Source: CBDVBZ01 sp965372355 (GTDB lineage: Bacteria; Krumholzibacteriota; Krumholzibacteriia; WVZY01). Taken from it: 6,979 nucleotides of DNA. The DNA lies in the NCBI GenBank assembly GCA_965372355.1, contig CBDVBZ010000163.1:1-6979 (forward strand). The letters run 5' to 3'. A program made the translations under genes and the position numbers. The notes beneath the pieces were generated by a model. The model saw nothing but the letters and a program-made list of their open reading frames with translations, had not been told where the DNA came from and did no database searches. Positions 6,841-6,979 of the stretch are shown here, one piece after another. Position 1 is the first letter of the stretch, and each line of letters opens with the position of its first letter.

Positions 6841-6979
6841 AGCTCAGGAGCTTCGGTTCGAATACTGGCACATAAGGGGAGCCGGATCGGACTCGAACTC
6901 AGCGCGTTCTCATACAGCGGACTCTTTCCGTATTACACTTCTTCTTACACTAACACTGTATAGAACCCGCAAGAATACG

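Larger units (their letters stand above)
6288..6979. other. Long region without a credible gene
   Basis: About 690 bases show no ORF with a ribosome binding site or recognisable protein. A 97-codon frame at 6548-6841 opens with GTG without a Shine-Dalgarno, runs through repeat copy B, and is rejected. Contents are repeat copy B, small hairpins at 6375-6388, 6403-6424 and 6827-6840, and tRNA-T-arm-like words near 6855 and 6895 that do not fold as tRNAs. No T-tract terminator is seen after the lipoprotein gene. Confidence 0.55.

Overview
The window is bacterial: short genes follow recognisable Shine-Dalgarno sequences and there are no spliced signals. The style of the first gene (a soluble PknB-type Ser/Thr kinase fused to a TolB-N-like domain and TPRs, with a close tandem paralogue) is common in Acidobacteriota and in poorly cultured lineages around the FCB group. 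That placement is inference from protein style, and no rRNA or other taxonomic marker is present.

Layout, all genes on the + strand. (1) 1-381: non-coding leader with a plausible promoter. (2) 382-2610: a 742-aa kinase / TolB-N-like / TPR protein. (3) 2612-2905: one base later, the first 72 residues of a second kinase of the same type, cut off before the catalytic loop and joined to unrelated sequence; a dead remnant. (4) 2906-3271: a complete Mth938/DUF498-family small protein whose ATG touches the stop codon of the remnant. (5) 3272-3656: intergenic, with two long hairpins; the second is a clear, probably bidirectional, intrinsic terminator. (6) 3657-5342: a two-TM potassium channel with two RCK (TrkA-type) modules; its G+C is visibly higher than that of the genes to its left. 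(7) 5343-5807: intergenic, with two inverted repeats of about 50 nt, a 23-codon ORF behind a strong Shine-Dalgarno, and one copy of a diverged repeat. (8) 5808-6287: a small predicted lipoprotein made only of a SecD P1-head-like domain. (9) 6288-6979: about 690 bases without a credible gene, holding a second copy of the repeat and small hairpins.

The genes do not form one obvious pathway. The kinase, its remnant and the Mth938 gene are packed tightly and could share a transcript ending at the terminator near 3420. The channel and the lipoprotein each seem to be separate units. I see no clearly new multi-gene system. The most informative signals are a diverged dispersed repeat (two good copies near 5473 and 6642, a shorter one near 3470), a mosaic conservation pattern between the two kinase copies, the degenerate first RCK domain of the channel, and the stand-alone SecD-head lipoprotein.
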